DNA of 64,000 nt. Origin: Adineta ricciae (taxonomy: Eukaryota; Rotifera; Eurotatoria; Adinetida; Adinetidae). The stretch lies in NCBI GenBank assembly GCA_905250025.1, contig CAJNOJ010000054.1:372001-436000 (forward strand), written 5' to 3'. The notes below the pieces were generated by a model, which saw nothing but the letters and a program-made list of their open reading frames with translations, made no database searches and was not told the origin of the DNA. A program made the position numbers and the translations under genes. This document shows, piece by piece, positions 59,030 to 64,000 of this stretch. How positions within the stretch are numbered: position 1 is the first letter of the stretch; every line of letters begins with the position of its first letter.

Positions 59030-60413
59030 TTAACTCAATCGGGCTTTCGCTTGATCATAACGCTTCATTTCATGTGTAATCGCTGTAAAATCATGAATAA
59101 ATATCTCGACCTAAAGTAAAGGATATTAAATCACACAAAAATTCGAAAATCTTTTCTTTCTGTCGTCATTACTTTATCTAATTGTTGTTTAACTCGTTTG
59201 ATCGGATCGACCGAGTCATGGCTTTCGTCTTTTTCAACTTTCTGATGACGAAGAACAAGTTGATACAAATTACGTGCAGCTCTAAACAATGGCGAGAAAA
59301 CGTATATGAAGATCTGTGCTGAATTCAATCGATGCTTACAGAATAACATTGCCGAGCTCTAAGGTTTTTTCAGCTGCGGTTGTTTGAATAAAATGCCATT
59401 CATTCTCAGCTCGTCTAGCATCGATTTCTGCTCGTTCATGATGATGCTGTAAGTCACCGATACGATTGTTTAAAGTTAAGATTTCATTATTTTTTTTCTA
59501 AGGACATCGAATCGGGTATGTAGCAATTAAAATATCCATTGTCACTTACTTGCATGAAAGCTTCTCGTTTTCGACGTAAGTCTTCCAATTGTTCTTCGCG
59601 TTGATTTTGAATTTCTAACAACGCCTGAAGAAAACCAAACAAAACCTTCGAAATAGCATTTGCGATGTACTTACGTATTTGTTCGTATGTAAAGTTGTGT
59701 AACGATCGATCAATTCCCGAATTTCTTGAAATTCATCCGCTAATTCTACTGTCTGAAATAAATCGTCAGTAAACGCGATCCGTGACAAAGCGGCGGGCAT
59801 ACTTTTTCAAGATATCGATTATGTTCGCTATATTTTTCATTTCTAGCCGTGAGTTCCTCGCGTTTACGTTTCAATTCGTCGATTTCTGCTTGAAGTCTTT
59901 GAATATCTCTCTGTTTGACTGATGCTAAATCACGTTCGTCATGAGCTCGTTTAAGTGCACGCATTCGTTTGGAATCCAGTTCCTAAAAAAAGTGAGTTTC
60001 TTTTTTGTTAATCATTATTCAAAACAAGATTTGTCACCTACGTTGATATATTTTTCAAAATTGGCCAAACTTTCACGTAGTTCATGTTCTTTCGAATTGA
60101 GTTTTTCTCGACGTAACTTCAAACTTTGCATTTTCAGTTTAAACTCCTAGAAAATCATAAAAGGAAAACGAATTTATGCATTAGCTCAATCAATTACCTC
60201 TTTTTGATTCGATAATAACGATTCGGCTTCCGTTACTTCCCGTTGTTTCTCCAATAAGCGTGATGTCGATGATAAATTTTCATGTTCACGTTCAGGCGGT
60301 GCACTAAAATGAAATCTTCTCGATAAAAATTCACTCTATATATTCATCTTTTCTTACACAGTCAATTCTTTACTTAAGGCAGTTCGAAAATAATCTTCCA
60401 TGAATGATGTCAT
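59030..60413 (-). CDS. CCDC42/CFAP73-type ciliary coiled-coil protein (DUF4200)
   Basis: About seven exons from ATG 60413 (MTSFMEDYFRTALSKELTV) to TAA 59030. The pattern follows the CCDC42/CFAP73 family: PPEREHENLSSTSRLLEKQR, EEFKLKMQSLKLRREKLNSK, then LDSKRMRALKRAHDERDLAS, DIQRLQAEIDELKRKREELT, EKYSEHNRYLEKTVELADEF and ELIDRYTTL. The end reads MKRYDQAKARLS. CFAP73 (MIA2 in Chlamydomonas) is part of the modified inner-arm dynein docking complex on the ciliary doublet, and CCDC42 acts in sperm flagellum formation. I cannot separate the two, so the symbol is left blank. Nearly the whole protein is predicted coiled coil. It is one of several cilium genes in the window. Confidence 0.75.
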
Positions 60414-60596
60414 GATAAAATGTTTATCTAAAGATAGAAAAAAGATCTTGCTAATTTATTTCGTTCAGAAAGAATGACAAAAGCAAATAACATCGAAGAA
60501 GTTTAATGAAATTTTCTTAGGAATATTAACACGATATAGAAGAAAAACAATTTAATACACGAAATGTTTTCCCAATTCGTTGGACATCATGAGAAT

Positions 60597-61286
60597 TCAT
60601 CTGTCGTCCATCTGTGTATGAGGATACTGTGATTCGCATGCACAACATAAACAATTCACTGTTCGTACGTCTGGAGGTGCACAAACGCAAACAGTGTCAC
60701 CACACTAAAACAAGTCCAATGGATGTTTAGAGAAAATGAACGCTGAAATGCAACTTACGGAACAACATTGCCCGGAACAACATGCTTCGCAAGTAATAAT
60801 GTCAGCAAATTCGATAGACTATAAAAAAGAAGAAATGCACATGAAAGAATGGGACGGTTCTAGTCAGGCTTACTCCGCGTTTTGGACAACAGGCATCGAG
60901 ACATGATTCAATAGATGTTGTACGACAACAGTCACATGTTTCAGCACATGCTAAACAACATTCCTGGCAGCCTAGACATTGTATACCACTGCCTTTATAA
61001 TTACAACAATTTTGAAGGACACCACGAGACTAAAATGATACATAAAACATATTCATCGGTTATGAAATTCTTCATTTACTTTGAGAATTTCTCGAATGAA
61101 AATTAAGATAATAAGGATGATTATAACACAACCAAGAATAATTATAAATATATATGGTGGTGCCAAAGTAACAGTACGCTGACTATAGTAGTTATAGCCA
61201 CCAGGTAAAATAGTCGCTGGCTATAAAAAGTCGATAGATCAATGTTTAGAGCAAAAGGTTTTCATTACTAGACCGGTCGTTGACAT
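60597..61286 (-). CDS. Cysteine-rich single-pass membrane protein
   Basis: Five exons starting at ATG 61286 (MSTTGL, then PATILPGGYNYYSQRTVTLA) and ending at TGA 60597, roughly 150 residues. One hydrophobic helix (IFIIILGCVIIILIILIFI) lies near residues 30-50. A dense cysteine-rich tail follows with doublets (NCCNYKGSGIQCLGCQECC, CAETCDCCRTTS, CLDACCPKRG, CEACCSGQCCSCGD, CLCCACES). Introns are short and phases agree. The Cys doublets could be palmitoylated if cytosolic, disulfide-bonded if extracellular, or bind metal; the topology is not decided by sequence. I do not recognise the family. It is divergent from RSPH1, 262 bp away, and lies 183 bp upstream of the CCDC42-type gene on the same strand. 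Confidence 0.65.
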
Positions 61287-61548
61287 CTGATGATAATTAT
61301 TCGATCATAGAACTTCTAGTTTTGCATATATTTTCTTTCATTACGTGATTTTACTTCCATGGTAGAGCCTCTATGCATGAAAACGTGTTGACGAGAATTT
61401 ACGAATGCATTTGAGCAGACCGTCGGCATGGCAACCGCATTTGTTACTAAGTAAATTTATGATACTAATGGCTGAGCATGAAACTGTAGCTAACATCATC
61501 ATTAAAACACACTTTTTTCTTTGACATACATCCACATACTCGAAGAAA
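61287..61548. promoter_or_regulatory. Divergent promoter region, Cys-rich gene / RSPH1
   Basis: The starts of the two genes are 262 bp apart and point outwards. Minus-strand frames overlapping this interval (61371-61768) are out-of-frame readings over the first RSPH1 exon and its leader. No motif is recognised. Confidence 0.4.
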
Positions 61549-62872
61549 ATGTCTGACGACGAAGAAGAGTTAGGCGAAGAAGAACAGGGAGATAACTTAG
61601 GAGTAAGTTTGAATGGAAATCTTTTCGTATTGAAAAACATGTTTTCAATTGTTTTTGCAGACGTACGAAGGTGATCGTAACGAACAAAATGAGCGTCATG
61701 GTTTCGGAAAAGCAACATTGCCTAATGGAGATACATACGAAGGTCAATACGAACATGGAAAACGGCATGGAACTGGTACTTATCGATTTACAAATACAGC
61801 TCGTTACATAGGTTAGTTGTGTTGAATTAACCTTGCGAATTTTATTTGGTTTGCAAATCTTAGGTGAATATCAGAAGAACAAACGGCACGGCAAAGGCAT
61901 TTTCTACTATCCTGATGGATCGAAGTATGACGGTGAATGGAATGAAAATATTCGTGAAGGTCATGGAATATATACGTATCCAAACAATGATACGTACGAA
62001 GGTGAATGGAAGAATCATCAAAGACATGGCAAAGGAATGTATACCTATGCCGCAACGAGTATGTGTGATTTTCAGAATATTATAGAGGTAATTGGAGTTT
62101 TTTTTGTAGAAGCACAATATACCGGAACGTGGCGAGAGGGCAAACGACAAGGCCCTGGCCAACTTCTCTTCAACAATTATCGATATGTAGGAAAATTCCA
62201 CGACAACTATGTAAGAGATATCTTTAGAGATAAATATCCTATTCATTCGTTATTTGTAGCCGAAAGGAAAAGGTAGATTTGTTTTCAAAAATGGTTATCA
62301 ACAAAATGGAGAATATCATATCACAACCACAGTCAGTATTTTGATTGAAAAAGAGCGAGACATATCCTGTGGTATTCAATGAATTCTAGGCCGATGAAGA
62401 AGATTCCGAAGCACCACCACAAGTACAATACAGATGGATTGCACGTAATGTTACTGCGACACAACAAGAAGAGCCTTATGATTTAGACGACGAACGGCCG
62501 GCAACAAGTCGATCACAAGGTACTTATTTGTCTAAATCTCTTTCCATAGATTAAAAATGACCGCACATCCGATTTGTATTCATATTTCTAGATCAAGATG
62601 GTCATCACAAAGCACATGGCAATGGTGGTAAGGAGACTAGTTTTCTATAGAATCATAAAACGCTTGTTTTTTTTTTAAATAGTTGGTGAAAATGCCGAGA
62701 ATGAACATAATCCAGACGGTACTGACGGAGCCGATGGAAATGAAGACGAAGAAAATCAACAAGGCAATGATGGTTAGTGATAGAATCTTTGTTTATCAGA
62801 TGTATAATACGTATTGTGTGTCTTGATATTTTAGATATTCCAGGCGAAGAACAATTCGATGAAGAAGGATAA
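61549..62872 (+). CDS. RSPH1: Radial spoke head protein 1 homolog
   Basis: About eight exons from ATG 61549 ([20 protein letters not shown]) to TAA 62872. The acidic start is followed by MORN repeats: [100 protein letters not shown] and [20 protein letters not shown] partial last repeat and an acidic tail ([21 protein letters not shown]) follow. Order, repeat spacing and both acidic ends match RSPH1, a subunit of the radial spoke head that tunes ciliary beating. RSPH1 binds RSPH4A/6A-type spoke-head partners through its MORN sheet. AATAAA is at 62931-62936. Confidence 0.88.
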
Positions 62873-63370
62873 ACTGAATTTTTCTTTTTTTCTCACTTTT
62901 TTCATGTGTTTTATCGTCTTCTATTATCTAAATAAAGGAATTATGCGTCCTTTAGAATTTTCGTACCTGCTACTGTTTAGGGTGAATTTGAAAAAAAAAA
63001 CTTTATAGATTCAAGGTATTGGAAGAGAGAACCAATGAACAAAAGAGAAATATTATCACTCATGAAAACAAAAAATAAAAGTTGTGCACAAAAATAAAGG
63101 AAAGAGAAAAGATAAGCAACTAAAGCTAGACATATGCGTGCATGTGTGACAGAAAATATGCTTGCATTTGCAAAAAGATCGTACAGAAAACAACAAATGT
63201 ATAGAAATGTTCTTGTTTCTATGTGAAGATTTCATGATACGAAAGCATTGTGCAAGAATTAAAAAATGTGTAGAAAACACATGAGAATATAAACTTCAAT
63301 GAGCATATTAAAGTCTGTTTGATAACCGTATGAGAAAAGGTGGGATTTCAGAACAAATTATGATCAGAAT
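62873..63370. other. Convergent 3' region after RSPH1
   Basis: AT-rich sequence between the 3' ends of RSPH1 (plus) and the Ser/Asp-rich gene (minus). It contains the RSPH1 polyadenylation signal and A-rich runs. A 74-codon minus frame at 63056-63280 is Phe/Ser/Cys-rich with no domain. No gene is called. Confidence 0.5.
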
Positions 63371-63922
63371 TTAATTTTGGCGTTTTGATTTACCACCTTT
63401 TTGATTCGAATTTTTGCTAGATTGGACATGTTTACCTTTCTTTTTCGATTCTTTGGCTTCTTCTTGTTCTTCCTTGCTGTCGCTTTCCTCTTCGTCGTCA
63501 CTATCGGAAGTCGAATCGGTATCCGAATCGGTATCACTCTCGGAATCGCTTTCGGAATCAGAATCACTAGTGGTAGTTGATTCTGTATCCGAATCCGAGT
63601 CAGAGTCACTGTCAGAATCCGAGTCAGAACTAGAAACATTATTCTTACGTCTGGGTCGATGACCTTTCTTGACATCATCACGATAATCTTCTAGACTTTC
63701 GAAGATTTCAGCATATTCTTCGGTTTCTTCTTCCGTATTGCCTGGACAAGTCAAAGAAAACATCGAATGAAATTCGATATGTTGAAGATAATTAGAAAAT
63801 TGTCTTACCGCCTGCGCATTCTTCGCTGCATTCTTCGCGTCTGGTTGGACCACAGTTCATCCTCCTCATACATTCGTTGTAGGATAAAAAGATGGAAGCA
63901 CGATCACGTGAGATGAAGACAG
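63371..63922 (-). CDS. Ser/Asp-rich acidic protein, 5' end beyond the window
   Basis: Two exons are visible: 63809-63922 (VFISRDRASIFLSYNECMRR then MNCGPTRREECSEECAGG) and 63371-63741. The first begins at an AG acceptor (63923-63924), so earlier exons lie right of 64000. The visible part has a Cys-containing module, then EETEEYAEIFESLEDYRDD, a KKGHRPRRKN basic patch, and a long run of Ser-Asp and Ser-Glu pairs (63480-63630). It ends in a Lys-rich tail (KKKGKHVQSSKNSNQKGGKS). The Ser-Asp run resembles phosphophoryn-like or casein-kinase-target tracts. The Cys-rich start could mean a secreted protein, but no signal peptide is in view. Family unknown. Confidence 0.6.
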
Positions 63923-64000
63923 CTAAAATTGATAAGTCGAAGAATTAAAGAAATCGATGTATGTATAAGTTTGAATATATTTTCAAAGACATTTTGTGTC

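Noticed and set aside
1..64000. CRISPR arrays, rRNA, tRNA genes and telomeric repeats
   Set aside because: No regularly spaced direct repeats with unique spacers, no rRNA-like block, no convincing cloverleaf and no telomere-type tandem hexamer was seen by eye. A tRNAscan run would be decisive for tRNAs.

Overview
The window looks like nuclear DNA of a bdelloid rotifer (Adineta/Rotaria type). It is AT-rich and packed with animal genes split by very short GT-AG introns (mostly about 45-60 bp). It also carries two traits typical of that group: a plant-style DYW-type pentatricopeptide-repeat (PPR) protein, and a multi-copy family of ADP-ribosyltransferase/TPR proteins. Some tandem genes lie so close together that spliced-leader trans-splicing, known in rotifers, is the likely way their transcripts are resolved. 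I identified families by reading motifs; no searches were run.

Layout. Positions 1-4.4 kb hold a minisatellite and the first ART-TPR gene (minus). Positions 4.9-7.2 kb hold the DYW-PPR gene (plus), with nine exons whose phases close exactly. From 7.8 to 20.9 kb the minus strand carries condensin subunit NCAPG, a small single-pass membrane protein, an aspartyl-hydroxylase-like (ASPHD) membrane protein, BAG6, and a broken ICMT-like gene. From 21.7 to 32.5 kb the plus strand carries a CCDC138-like coiled-coil gene, CEP290 and CLNS1A (pICln), the first two only 35 bp apart. From 32.9 to 43.7 kb come an HP1-like chromodomain gene and HDAC1 (minus), NUDT6 and AKAP17A (plus, 53 bp apart), an EF-hand gene and an ABCG half-transporter (minus). 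A serine-rich coiled-coil gene of unknown function lies at 45.6-47.9 kb.

From 48.7 to 58.1 kb is a second cluster of ART-TPR copies inside duplicated blocks of about 2.3-3.7 kb. It has one intact gene, one gene interrupted near its 5' end by an LTR, and one copy truncated at an assembly join. Three single-N joins and one 90-N gap show that this cluster is stitched together. The last 5 kb hold a CCDC42/CFAP73-type gene, a cysteine-rich membrane protein, RSPH1, and the 3' part of a Ser/Asp-rich gene that runs off the right edge.

Functional themes. Cilium and centrosome genes are frequent (CEP290, CCDC138-like, CCDC42/CFAP73, RSPH1), as are chromatin genes (NCAPG, HP1-like, HDAC1). The two unusual systems are the DYW-PPR protein, a candidate C-to-U RNA editor in an animal, and the ART-TPR family. 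In the latter an N-terminal alpha/beta domain and an R-S-ExE ADP-ribosyltransferase are joined to six 42-residue TPRs that vary at only a few positions per repeat.
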